Positions 41,860 through 49,832 of a stretch of 64,000 nt of DNA are shown piece after piece. Source of the stretch: Bog-756 sp963738545 (lineage in GTDB: Bacteria > Actinomycetota > Acidimicrobiia > Acidimicrobiales > RAAP-2). The stretch lies in assembly GCA_963738545.1 (NCBI GenBank), contig CAVTXA010000007.1, positions 1,178,001-1,242,000 of the forward strand, in the 5' to 3' direction. A program made the position numbers and the translations under genes. The stretch's first letter is position 1, and each line of letters begins with the position of its first letter. The notes under the pieces are model-generated. The model saw nothing but the letters and a program-made list of their open reading frames with translations. It was not told the origin of the DNA and searched no databases.

Positions 41860-43509
41860 ATGACCTCGACATACGACGCCATCGTGGTGGGAGGTGGGCA
41901 CAACGGTCTGGTCTCGGGTGCCTACCTGGCCCGGTCCGGAGCCCGCACCGTGGTGCTCGAGGGACGCCACAAGACCGGGGGGGCGGCCACCACCGAGTCG
42001 CCGTGGCCCGACGCCCCCGAGCTCAAGGTGACCCGGCTGTCGTATGTCATGAGCCTCCTGCCCCCGACCATCATGCGCGACCTCGAACTCGAGCGGTGGG
42101 GGTACAAGGTCTATCCCATGGGCCCCTACTACCAGGCCTTCCCCGAGGGGGGCTCCATCAAGATCTTCGCTGACGACGCCAAGCGGAATTACGAGGAGAT
42201 CGCCAAATGGTCCAAGAAGGACGCCGAGGCCATGCCCAAGTGGGACGCCTGGATCGCCGGACTGGCCGACGTACTCGGCCCCCTGCTCCTCACCGTCCCC
42301 CCGGCCATCGGCTCCCGCAAGCCCGGGGACCTCTACGACACCCTCCGGTTGGCCTGGCAGCACAAGGGCCTCGACGTGCGCACCATCGCCGACGTCACCC
42401 GGCTCATGACCATGAGCATCGCCGACCTCCTCGACGACTGGTTCGAGTCCTGGCAGGTCAAGGCCCCCATCGCCGTGAACGGGGTCATCGGCACCTGGGC
42501 CGGACCCTGCGAGCCGGGCACGGCCTACGTCATGGCCCACCACTCCATCGGGGACATCGGTGACGGGCACCTCGGGAACTGGGGGTTCCCCGAAGGAGGC
42601 ATGGGAGCGGTGGCCGACGCCATCGAGCGCTCGGCCCGCAACCTCGGGGCCGAGATCCGCACCGAGGCCCGGGTGGCCCGCACCATCGTGTCCAACGGCC
42701 GGGTCCGCGGGGTGGTGCTCGAGAGCGGCGAGGAGATCCTGGCCCCGGTGGTGGTCACCACCCTCCATCCCCAGACGGCTTTCCTCGACCACATCAGCGC
42801 CACCGAACTGCCCGCCGACTTCGTGGAGGACATCGAACGCTGGAAGACCCGCAGCGGGGTGGTCAAGATCAACCTGGCCCTCTCGGAACTGCCCAACTTC
42901 ACTGCCGATCCCGGGACCGAGCTGGCCGAGCACCACACCGGATCGGTGGAGATGGCACCGTCGATCGAGTACATGGAGCGGGCCTTCCAGGATGCTCGTG
43001 AGGGCCGAGGCGCCGAGCGGCCCTTCAGCGACGGGGTCATCCCCACCGCGTTCGACAAGACGCTGTGCCCCGACGGTACCCACATCATGTCCCTGTTCAC
43101 CCAGTGGGTACCCAAGGAGTGGAGCGAGACCCCCCACACCGAGGACCTCGAGGCCTACGCCGACCGGATGATCGACTGCTACGACGAGGTGGCCCCCAAC
43201 TTCCGGGCGTCCATCCTCCACCGCGACGTGGTCGGGCCCTACGAGATGGAGCACGAGTACGGCCTCATCGGAGGCAACATCTTCCACGGTGAGCTCTCCC
43301 TCGAGCAGCTCTTCCACATGCGTCCGGCGCCCGGCTACGCCGACTACCGGACGCCCATCAAGGGCCTCTACAACGGGGGCTCGGGCACCCACGCCGGTGG
43401 AGGGGTGTGCGGCATCCCGGGCTGGCAGGCGGCCAAGGCCGTCCTGGCCGACCAGAAGGCCGAGCGGGGTCTGGCTGGCCGCGTGCGGGCCCGCACCACC
43501 CGGGGGTGA
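41860..43509 (+). CDS. PYROXD2/phytoene-dehydrogenase-like FAD oxidoreductase
   Basis: A 549-residue flavoprotein. FAD-binding motif YDAIVVGGGHNGLVSGAYLA at the N-terminus, then VLEGRHKTGGAATTES, a long substrate domain, and the C-terminal FAD-closing block LYNGGSGTHAGGGVCGIPGW. This layout is that of the CrtI/PYROXD2 superfamily. There are no other carotenoid genes, so here it probably desaturates or oxidises an intermediate of the amine pathway, which is inference from its TetR operator. ATG 41860 follows the operator by 45 bases. The acyl-CoA synthetase follows 41 bases downstream. Confidence 0.85.
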   Translation: MTSTYDAIVVGGGHNGLVSGAYLARSGARTVVLEGRHKTGGAATTESPWPDAPELKVTRLSYVMSLLPPTIMRDLELERWGYKVYPMGPYYQAFPEGGSIKIFADDAKRNYEEIAKWSKKDAEAMPKWDAWIAGLADVLGPLLLTVPPAIGSRKPGDLYDTLRLAWQHKGLDVRTIADVTRLMTMSIADLLDDWFESWQVKAPIAVNGVIGTWAGPCEPGTAYVMAHHSIGDIGDGHLGNWGFPEGGMGAVADAIERSARNLGAEIRTEARVARTIVSNGRVRGVVLESGEEILAPVVVTTLHPQTAFLDHISATELPADFVEDIERWKTRSGVVKINLALSELPNFTADPGTELAEHHTGSVEMAPSIEYMERAFQDAREGRGAERPFSDGVIPTAFDKTLCPDGTHIMSLFTQWVPKEWSETPHTEDLEAYADRMIDCYDEVAPNFRASILHRDVVGPYEMEHEYGLIGGNIFHGELSLEQLFHMRPAPGYADYRTPIKGLYNGGSGTHAGGGVCGIPGWQAAKAVLADQKAERGLAGRVRARTTRG

Positions 43510-43550
43510 ACGAGGGGGTGTCCGCCCCGGCATCGGGCAGACTCGTGGGC

Positions 43551-45647
43551 ATGGACGGTGCGGTGCGGGCCATGTTGGAGCCGCGTCGGGTGGCCGTGGT
43601 GGGGGCTAGCGGCACACCGGGCAGCTTCGGGCACCGTCTGGCCGGCGAGGTGGCCGGCAGTGACAAGGAGCTCGACCTCCACCTGGTGAACCCGCGTTAC
43701 GACACCCTGATGGGCCGACCGTGCCTGGGGTCCCTGGAGGAGATCGAGGGGCCCGTGGACCTGGTGCTGCTGGGTGTACCGGACCACGCCGTCGAGGAGC
43801 AGCTGGCCCGGGCCACCCGCCGCGGCGATCGCGCCGCGGTCATCTACGGGAGCCTGTTCGGTGCCGACGGCGGCCCGGACCTGCGGGACCGGGTGGCCGG
43901 CCTGGCCCGGGAGGCGGGCATGGCCGTCTGCGGCGGCGGCTGCATGGGCTTCGTCAACGTGGCCGACGGCGTCCGGGCCATCGGCTACGTGGAGCGGTCC
44001 CCACTGCCGGCGGGCCCGGTGGCGTTCATCACCCACTCCGGTTCGGTGTTCTCGGCCATCCTCCGGACCCGGCGACACCTGGGCTTCACCCTCGTGGTCT
44101 CGGCCGGCCAGGAGTTGGTGACCACGGCCGCCTCCTACCTCGACTACGCCCTCGACCTCCCCGGGACCCGCGTGGTGGGCCTGCTGTTGGAGACACTGCG
44201 GGAGCCCGACCTGCTCCAGGCCGCGCTGCGGCGCGCCGCCGACCAGGAGGTGGCCGTGGTGGCGCTGACCGTGGGATCGTCGGTGGCCGGTCAGGCGATG
44301 GTCGCCGCCCACTCCGGTGCGCTGGCCGGGGCCGATGGGGCCTGGGAGGCGCTGTTCGAGGCCCACGGAGTCATCCGGGTGTCCGACCTCGACGAGATGG
44401 GCGACACTCTCGAGCTCTTCGCCGCCGGACGCCGCGCGGCGGCGTCGGGACGGCCCGGGGCCGGCATCGCCACCGTCCACGACTCCGGGGCCGAACGCGC
44501 CCTGGTGGTCGACGTGGCCGATGCGGTGGGTGTCCCGTTCGCGTCCATCGGGCCCGACACCGAGCGCCACCTGGCCGGGCTGCTCGACCCGGGGCTGGTC
44601 CCCGGCAACCCCCTGGACGTCTGGGGCACCGGATCCGACACCGAAGGACTCTTCCGCGACTGTCTCACCACGCTGGCCACGGACCCCTCGGTGATGGCGG
44701 TGGCGCTGGCCGTGGACCTCGTCGAGGAGTACGACGGGGACGAGTCCTATCCCCGTGCCGTGTTGGCCGCGGCGGCCGCCACGGACAAGCCGGTGGCCGT
44801 GCTGTCCAATCTGGGCAGTGCCGTCGACGGGGTGACGGCCTCCCGGATCCGGGCCGGTGGTGTCCCCGTTCTCGAGGGGACCCGGACCGGCCTCGCCGCC
44901 CTCGGCCACCTCCTCCGGTTCGGGGCCGCCGACCGGAGCATCGCCGGCCCGGCCTCGGTGTACGTGGACCGGTCCCGACAGGGGCGTTGGCGGGAACGGC
45001 TCCAGGGCCCGCCCCTCGGCGGTGCGGAGTCCCTGGCCCTGGTGGCCGAGTACGGGATCCCGGTGGTGCCGTCCCGCGCGGTGGCCTCGGTGGCCGAGGC
45101 CGTGGCGGCGGCCGAGGCCCTGGGCTATCCGGTGGTGGTGAAGACCGACGAGCCGTCCATCGCCCACAAGTCCGACGCCGGTGGCGTCCTCCTCGGGATC
45201 GGTGACGCCACCGCGGTGGCTGCGGCCTACGAGGACCTGGCCCGACGTCTCGGCCCCCAGGTGCTGGTGGCCGCCACCGCGCCTGAAGGTGTCGAGCTGG
45301 CCCTGGGCCTGGTCCGGGATCCCCATCTCGGACCGCTCGTCGTCGTGGGGGCGGGAGGCGTGCTGGTGGAACTGTTGACCGACCGTGTCGTGCGGCTGCC
45401 TCCGCTCGACGAGGAGGGAGCCCGGACCAGCGTCGGACAGCTCAAGGTCTCGGCCCTCCTCGACGGGGTGAGGGGTTGGCCGCCGGCCGATCGGGACGCC
45501 GTCACCTCAGCGGTGATGGCGCTCGGCCGGATCGCCGTGGAGCTGGGCGACTCGCTCGACGCCCTCGACGTGAATCCCCTGCGATGCGCATCCGGCGGGT
45601 GCTGGGCCCTCGACGCCCTGGTCGAGGCCCGCCTCGAACGCCCTTGA
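43551..45647 (+). CDS. ADP-forming acyl-CoA synthetase (acetate-CoA ligase family, fused subunits)
   Basis: A 698-residue protein. CoA-binding domain at the N-terminus (RRVAVVGASGTPGSFGHRLA), a succinyl-CoA-ligase-like middle (THSGSVFSAILRTRRHLGFT, PGNPLDVWGTGSDTEGLFRD), and an ATP-grasp domain at the C-terminus (AEALGYPVVVKTDEPSIAHK, then DAGGVLLGI). Such fused enzymes make acyl-CoA from the free acid, ATP and CoA, giving ADP and Pi. Within this regulon it likely activates the acid formed by the aldehyde dehydrogenase. The ATG at 43551 was chosen because similarity starts there and CTCGTGGGC precedes it. Convergent with the cupin, 14 bases away. Confidence 0.85.
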   Translation: MDGAVRAMLEPRRVAVVGASGTPGSFGHRLAGEVAGSDKELDLHLVNPRYDTLMGRPCLGSLEEIEGPVDLVLLGVPDHAVEEQLARATRRGDRAAVIYGSLFGADGGPDLRDRVAGLAREAGMAVCGGGCMGFVNVADGVRAIGYVERSPLPAGPVAFITHSGSVFSAILRTRRHLGFTLVVSAGQELVTTAASYLDYALDLPGTRVVGLLLETLREPDLLQAALRRAADQEVAVVALTVGSSVAGQAMVAAHSGALAGADGAWEALFEAHGVIRVSDLDEMGDTLELFAAGRRAAASGRPGAGIATVHDSGAERALVVDVADAVGVPFASIGPDTERHLAGLLDPGLVPGNPLDVWGTGSDTEGLFRDCLTTLATDPSVMAVALAVDLVEEYDGDESYPRAVLAAAAATDKPVAVLSNLGSAVDGVTASRIRAGGVPVLEGTRTGLAALGHLLRFGAADRSIAGPASVYVDRSRQGRWRERLQGPPLGGAESLALVAEYGIPVVPSRAVASVAEAVAAAEALGYPVVVKTDEPSIAHKSDAGGVLLGIGDATAVAAAYEDLARRLGPQVLVAATAPEGVELALGLVRDPHLGPLVVVGAGGVLVELLTDRVVRLPPLDEEGARTSVGQLKVSALLDGVRGWPPADRDAVTSAVMALGRIAVELGDSLDALDVNPLRCASGGCWALDALVEARLERP

Positions 45648-45649
45648 CC

Positions 45650-45661
45650 CCGTGATCACGG
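45650..45661. terminator. 12-bp palindrome between convergent genes
   Basis: CCGTGATCACGG lies just after the acyl-CoA synthetase stop and touches the cupin stop. It is short, with no T tract, so weak evidence for termination. Confidence 0.25.
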
Positions 45662-46021
45662 TCAGAAGATGACGTAGACCTTGCGCAGCGTCTCGGCGAT
45701 CTCCCAGGTGCCCGTCCAGCCCTTGGGGAACACGGCGGTGTCGCCGGCGGCCAGCTCGACCGGCGCCCCGCCGTCGACCGTCACCGTCATCCGTCCCGCC
45801 ACCACCTGGATGAACTCGTGGGTCTCGAGCAGCCAGCGGGACGGACCCGGGGTGCACTCCCAGATGCCCACCTCCTGGTCCCCCTCACCGGTCCACAGGG
45901 TCATGCCCGACGTGGTCATGGCCTGGCCGGTGGCCTCCTTCAGCGCACCCCAGTCCTCGAGGTCGCCGACCTGGTCGGCGGCGTGGATGAACGGCGTGAG
46001 GGGCGTGGTGGTGTCGGTCAT
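45662..46021 (-). CDS. Small cupin (DUF861-like)
   Basis: A 119-residue single-domain cupin. The C-terminal half has IWECTPGPSRWLLETHEFIQ, VVAGRMTVTVDGGAPVELAA and GDTAVFPKGWTGTWEI, the pattern of DUF861-type cupins. The conserved FPKGWTGTWE end is typical of the ureidoglycine-aminohydrolase-like group, but metal His residues are reduced. Its start overlaps the FAD oxidase stop by 4 bases (ATGA), so it is translated coupled and probably assists the same step. Confidence 0.82.
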   Translation of the reverse strand: MTDTTTPLTPFIHAADQVGDLEDWGALKEATGQAMTTSGMTLWTGEGDQEVGIWECTPGPSRWLLETHEFIQVVAGRMTVTVDGGAPVELAAGDTAVFPKGWTGTWEIAETLRKVYVIF

Positions 46022-47235
46022 GGTGTCGTGGTCCTTTCGGGGAACGGTAGGGCGATGGGATCGGGATCGAGCCGGCTGTGGCCGTACTCGTCGAAGCGGT
46101 CGAGACCGAGGAAGGTGGCGTCCACCACCTCGGTGGTACCGGTGAGAGCCAGATCGGCGGCGGCCCGGGAGACACCGGGTCCCCACATCATCCCGTGGCC
46201 ACCGGCCGAGGCGACCACGGTGCCGGCCAGGGGGCCGTCCCGCCCGAGGACCGGTCCCAGGATGGGCAGATGATCGGGCGTGTAGTCGATGGTGGCCGCC
46301 CACACCCGCCGCAGTCCGAGCGGTCGCGTGGCCGGGACCAGTTCGGCCAGGCGCTGGCGCATGGTCTCGAGGTACATCCAGTCAATCTCGGTGGCCTCCC
46401 CGGGCGGCTCGTCGGGATTGCTCATGCCGAAGAGCAGGCCGCCCTCCTCGGGGCGCCAGTAGAGGCCGGCGCTGACGTCGAAGACCATGGGCAGGCGGGC
46501 CGGGTCGAGTTCGGGTGACGGCTGGGTGACGGCCACCTGGTGACGCACCCCCCCGGCGGGGATGCGGGTGCCGGCCAGCACGCCGACCGACCCCAGTTGG
46601 GGACCACCGGTCAGGACCACCGTGCTCGTCGCCACCGTCCCCCGGTCGGTCGCCACGCCGACCACCCGCTCGCCGGCCGTGACCAGGCCGGAAAAGGAGA
46701 CCCGCTCGTGCACCTCCACCCCGGACGTGGCCAGCGCCACCGAGTAGGCCAGCACGTTGCGGGGAGGATGGAGATAGCCGTCATCGTCGAGGAAGGTGCC
46801 CCCCAGGGTCGAGCCCCGCGCCAACGTGGGGTTGAGAGCCTCGGCCTCGTCCGGCTCGACCCACCGCACAGGCTGGCCCAGCGACTGCTGCATCGCCAGC
46901 CGTTGGCGGGCCGCCACGATGTCGTCGTCGGTGAAGCACGGCAGGTAGTAGCCCTGGCAGACGAAGCCCGAATCGATGCCCAGCTCCTCTGGTTGCGACC
47001 GGTAGAAGCGCTTGGACCACTCGGCCAGGCGCACCGCCGTGGGTGTGCCCCCCTGACTCCGGACGATCCCGGCAGCCCGGCTGGACGCCCCCTGTCCGAG
47101 CGTCGAGGCTTCGACCAGCACCACACGCCCGAGCCCGCTGCGCTTGAGGAAGTAGGCACACCACGCCCCCACGGTTCCCCCGCCCACCACTACGGCATCA
47201 GCGGTGGTGCCGTCCAGGAGTCGACCGCTTTCCAC
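46018..47235 (-). CDS. DAO-type FAD-dependent amine/amino-acid oxidoreductase
   Basis: A 405-residue flavoprotein of the D-amino-acid oxidase/sarcosine oxidase superfamily. FAD motif DAVVVGGGTVGAWCAYFL, then VLVEASTLGQGASSRAAGIV. A central substrate domain with YYLPCFTDDD is followed by the closing GLRRVWAATIDYTPDHLPIL and ASAGGHGMMWGPGVSRAAAD. It likely oxidises a secondary or tertiary amine (N-methyl or N-alkyl glycine type). Start: the frame opens at a TTG (47271) inside operator E, but a GTG at 47235 with CAGGG before it is preferred because it clears the operator. It forms a coupled pair with the cupin. Confidence 0.85.
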   Translation of the reverse strand: MESGRLLDGTTADAVVVGGGTVGAWCAYFLKRSGLGRVVLVEASTLGQGASSRAAGIVRSQGGTPTAVRLAEWSKRFYRSQPEELGIDSGFVCQGYYLPCFTDDDIVAARQRLAMQQSLGQPVRWVEPDEAEALNPTLARGSTLGGTFLDDDGYLHPPRNVLAYSVALATSGVEVHERVSFSGLVTAGERVVGVATDRGTVATSTVVLTGGPQLGSVGVLAGTRIPAGGVRHQVAVTQPSPELDPARLPMVFDVSAGLYWRPEEGGLLFGMSNPDEPPGEATEIDWMYLETMRQRLAELVPATRPLGLRRVWAATIDYTPDHLPILGPVLGRDGPLAGTVVASAGGHGMMWGPGVSRAAADLALTGTTEVVDATFLGLDRFDEYGHSRLDPDPIALPFPERTTTP

Positions 47236-47254
47236 GACCCTGACGCTGGCATAA

Positions 47255-47270
47255 ACTGAACCGTCAGTCA
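47255..47270. promoter_or_regulatory. TetR operator E in the divergent DAO / acyl-CoA dehydrogenase promoter
   Basis: ACTGAACCGTCAGTCA, one mismatch. It overlaps a rightward promoter TTTCCA (47229-47234), 17-bp spacer, TAAACT (47252-47257) for the acyl-CoA dehydrogenase starting at 47289. In a 53-bp gap it can also control the leftward oxidase. Confidence 0.75.
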
Positions 47271-47288
47271 AGGCCAGGAGGCACCCCC

Positions 47289-48455
47289 ATGTACAACCTC
47301 ACGCCCGAGGATCTCGAGATCCAGGCGCGGGCCGGATCGTTCGTCGACGAACTCATCCCCTACGAGGAGGAGGCCGAGGCCAACGACGGGGAGCTGCCCA
47401 CCGCGGTGGCCGAGACGTTCCAGGCGCGGGTACTCGAACTCGGCCTCCACGCCACCAACATGCCCAAGGAGTACGGGGGCGGCGGCTACTCGATGCTCCA
47501 GCAGGTGTTGGTGCAAGAGCAGGCCGGACGGGCCACCAACGCCCTCGGGTGGATCCTCGGCACCCCCCCGTCCTGGTTCCCGCCCGTGGCTACCCCTGAG
47601 CAGATCGAACGGTACGTGATCCCCGGGATCGAGGCCGAGAAGGAGGAGTGCTACGCCATCACCGAGGAGGGGGCCGGCTCCGATGTCGACGCCATCGTGG
47701 CCACGGCCCGGCGCGACGGTGACGACTACGTCCTCGACGGGGTCAAGTGGCACGTCACCTCCTACAACCACAGTGCCTACGCCTTCTTCCAGGCCAAGTT
47801 GGTCGGGGGGGACCACGACGGTGAGCACGCCATGTTCATCGTGGACCTTCCCGCCGAGGGCGTCCGGGTCGTACGCGACCCGGCGTACACCCACACCATC
47901 AGTCACCACCACCCCATCGTGGCCTTCGAGTCGGTACGGGTACCGGCCACCCAGATGGTCGGGCGTGAGGGCGACGGCATGGGCTTCGCCTATGAGTGGT
48001 TCCGGTTCGAGCGGATCATGGTGGCCTCGCGCTGTCTGGGCGGGGCAGCCCGGCTCATCGACGAGACCACGGCGTTCGCCAAGGAGCGGATCGTCAACGG
48101 TGGTCCCATCGCCGACTTCGGCGCCGTGCAGATCATGCTGGCCGACTGCCTGACTGAGCTGTTCGCCGCCCGGGCCCTGGTCTACGAGACGGCCCGGGGC
48201 ATCGACTGCGACGCCGACCTCAAGGTCCAGCACACCCAGTGCTCCATGGCCAAGCTCTACTCGTCGGAGATGGCCAACCGGGTGGCCGACCGTTGCGTCC
48301 AGATCTTCGGCGGACGGGGCTACATGCGGGAGAACGTGGCCGAGCGGTTCTTCCGTGAGCTCCGGGTGGAGCGCATCTGGGAGGGCACCAGTGAGGTGCA
48401 GCGGTCGATCATCGCCGCCCAGATGGTCAAGCGCGGACCGCGCGCCTTCGTCTGA
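47289..48455 (+). CDS. Acyl-CoA dehydrogenase
   Basis: A 388-residue FAD-dependent acyl-CoA dehydrogenase. Features: PKEYGGGGYSMLQQVLVQEQ (N-terminal helix bundle), CYAITEEGAGSDVDAI (FAD/substrate loop), FEWFRFERIMVASRCLGGAA-like helix after GEGDGMGFAY, and the C-terminal RIWEGTSEVQRSIIA, where the Glu of EGTSE is the usual base near residue 370. AGGAGG lies seven bases before the ATG. Sited directly under operator E, so it belongs to the regulon and probably desaturates the acyl-CoA made by the ligase at 43551. Confidence 0.9.
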   Translation: MYNLTPEDLEIQARAGSFVDELIPYEEEAEANDGELPTAVAETFQARVLELGLHATNMPKEYGGGGYSMLQQVLVQEQAGRATNALGWILGTPPSWFPPVATPEQIERYVIPGIEAEKEECYAITEEGAGSDVDAIVATARRDGDDYVLDGVKWHVTSYNHSAYAFFQAKLVGGDHDGEHAMFIVDLPAEGVRVVRDPAYTHTISHHHPIVAFESVRVPATQMVGREGDGMGFAYEWFRFERIMVASRCLGGAARLIDETTAFAKERIVNGGPIADFGAVQIMLADCLTELFAARALVYETARGIDCDADLKVQHTQCSMAKLYSSEMANRVADRCVQIFGGRGYMRENVAERFFRELRVERIWEGTSEVQRSIIAAQMVKRGPRAFV

Positions 48456-48507
48456 CGGTGGGCGGCGCCACGGGCCCCGCTCCACCCGCGCCGTGCGCCG
48501 TCCGGTA

Positions 48508-49701
48508 TCAGCCGGCCGAGACCGGCGTGCCCGTGTTGCGTACCGGCTGGCCCAGGTAGCCCCTCGCCACCATGGTCACGAACTGGTAGACGGCGTCCTC
48601 CTCGCCGGCCATGGGCCCGGGCCGGGCGTGGGGCGAGGAGAGTCCCCGCTGCACCGAGGCGCAGGCGTTCCAGTCCTGCTGGTTGGTGATGTCCCAGAAG
48701 TTCATGGCGTAGGAGGGGTCGAAGCCGGGCCGGGCGATCGATTCGGGGGAGAAGGCCCAGGTGCACTCGATGCGGGTGGAGTCGGCCGCCAGCGGGGTCA
48801 GTCGGTGGGTCATCACGTAGTCGGGGTGGAGGCTGATCAGGATGTTGGGGAAGACGTTGACGTAGATGACCTCGCGCCGGGCCCGATCCGACAGGCCGGG
48901 GAGCGCCACACCGTGGCTGACGCCGTCGAGCGACATGGTGTCCATGCCCTCGCGGAGGTCCATCGTCCCACCCACCCAACCACCGGGCAGGTGGTAGTTG
49001 TCCCCGCTCTTGGGTGGACTCACCTCGCACAGCTCGGGGTGGATCATCGGACAGTGGTAACACTCGTGGTAATTCTCGGTGAGGATCTTCCAGTTGGCGG
49101 CCACGGTGTACTCGTGGGTGCCGGCCACCTGCAGGCGGGCCATGTCGTAGGGGGCGACCACGGCATCCAGGGTGCCCAGCGAGTCCTCGAGCGGAGGGGC
49201 CTGGCCCGAACCGTCCACGAAGACCAGCCCGTGCCACTCGGCACAGGGCAGACCGACGAGTCCGTGCTGGTCCGGATCGAACCCGTCGAGGTCCTTGAAC
49301 CCGGGGGCGGTCCACACCTCGCCTTCGAGGGTGTAGGACCACGAGTGGTACGGGCAGATGACCCGTCCGTGGCTGGCCGAGACCCCGCAGGGCAGGAGCT
49401 CGTGACCCCGGTGGCTGCACACGTTGGCGAAGGCCCGGAGCACGCCGTCCTGCCCGCGGAGCAGGAGGACGCCGGCCGTACCCAGCGACTCGGCCCGCTG
49501 ATCCCCCGGCGAAGCCACCGCCTCGCTGCGCCCCACGCACATCCAGCCGTCGTCGAAGAAGTGTCGCTGCTCCCAGGCGAAGACCTCCTCGCCCACGTAG
49601 GCGGCCCGGGGCAGCATGCGGCTGTGCCCGAACGGTCGCAGGGAGGCATCGAGCTCGGCACGGTCCAGGGGAGCCAGCTCGTCACGGGTTTGAATGACCA
49701 T
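48508..49701 (-). CDS. Rieske non-heme iron oxygenase alpha subunit (quaternary-amine type)
   Basis: A 397-residue oxygenase. Rieske [2Fe-2S] ligands are Cys95 and His97 (CSH), Cys116 and His119 (CPYH). The mononuclear iron site is His216 and His221 with Asp337 (NFWDITNQQDW), in ENYHECYHCPMIHPEL. The residue three before the first His is Glu213, as in carnitine and betaine oxygenases (CntA/GbcA type), where aromatic-ring enzymes have Asp. It likely attacks an N-methyl or quaternary amine and releases formaldehyde. The partner reductase is not in the window. The ATG at 49701 lies inside operator F, 7 bases after a TAGGAT -10, so the mRNA is probably leaderless. Confidence 0.9.
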   Translation of the reverse strand: MVIQTRDELAPLDRAELDASLRPFGHSRMLPRAAYVGEEVFAWEQRHFFDDGWMCVGRSEAVASPGDQRAESLGTAGVLLLRGQDGVLRAFANVCSHRGHELLPCGVSASHGRVICPYHSWSYTLEGEVWTAPGFKDLDGFDPDQHGLVGLPCAEWHGLVFVDGSGQAPPLEDSLGTLDAVVAPYDMARLQVAGTHEYTVAANWKILTENYHECYHCPMIHPELCEVSPPKSGDNYHLPGGWVGGTMDLREGMDTMSLDGVSHGVALPGLSDRARREVIYVNVFPNILISLHPDYVMTHRLTPLAADSTRIECTWAFSPESIARPGFDPSYAMNFWDITNQQDWNACASVQRGLSSPHARPGPMAGEEDAVYQFVTMVARGYLGQPVRNTGTPVSAG

Positions 49702-49708
49702 ACAGTCA
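49693..49708. promoter_or_regulatory. TetR operator F covering the Rieske gene start
   Basis: AATGACCATACAGTCA, three differences from consensus; the CAGTCA end is perfect. On the minus strand TAGGAT (49714-49709) is a good -10, with TGGACG 17 bases upstream. The start codon lies within the operator. Confidence 0.6.
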
Positions 49709-49832
49709 ATCCTATGATTCGCCCCGGGCCACGTCCAGCGGCCTCGTCGAAGCCATCGATGGGGTGGCCGGGGTGCGTGCCACACTGGTGCCCGGTCCGT
49801 CAAGGGTACGGGCCGGATAGGGAGTGGGGAAG

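Noticed and set aside
47236..47271. A TTG start for the DAO-type oxidase within operator E
   Set aside because: The GTG at 47235 has a ribosome site and clears the operator; the extra residues look random.
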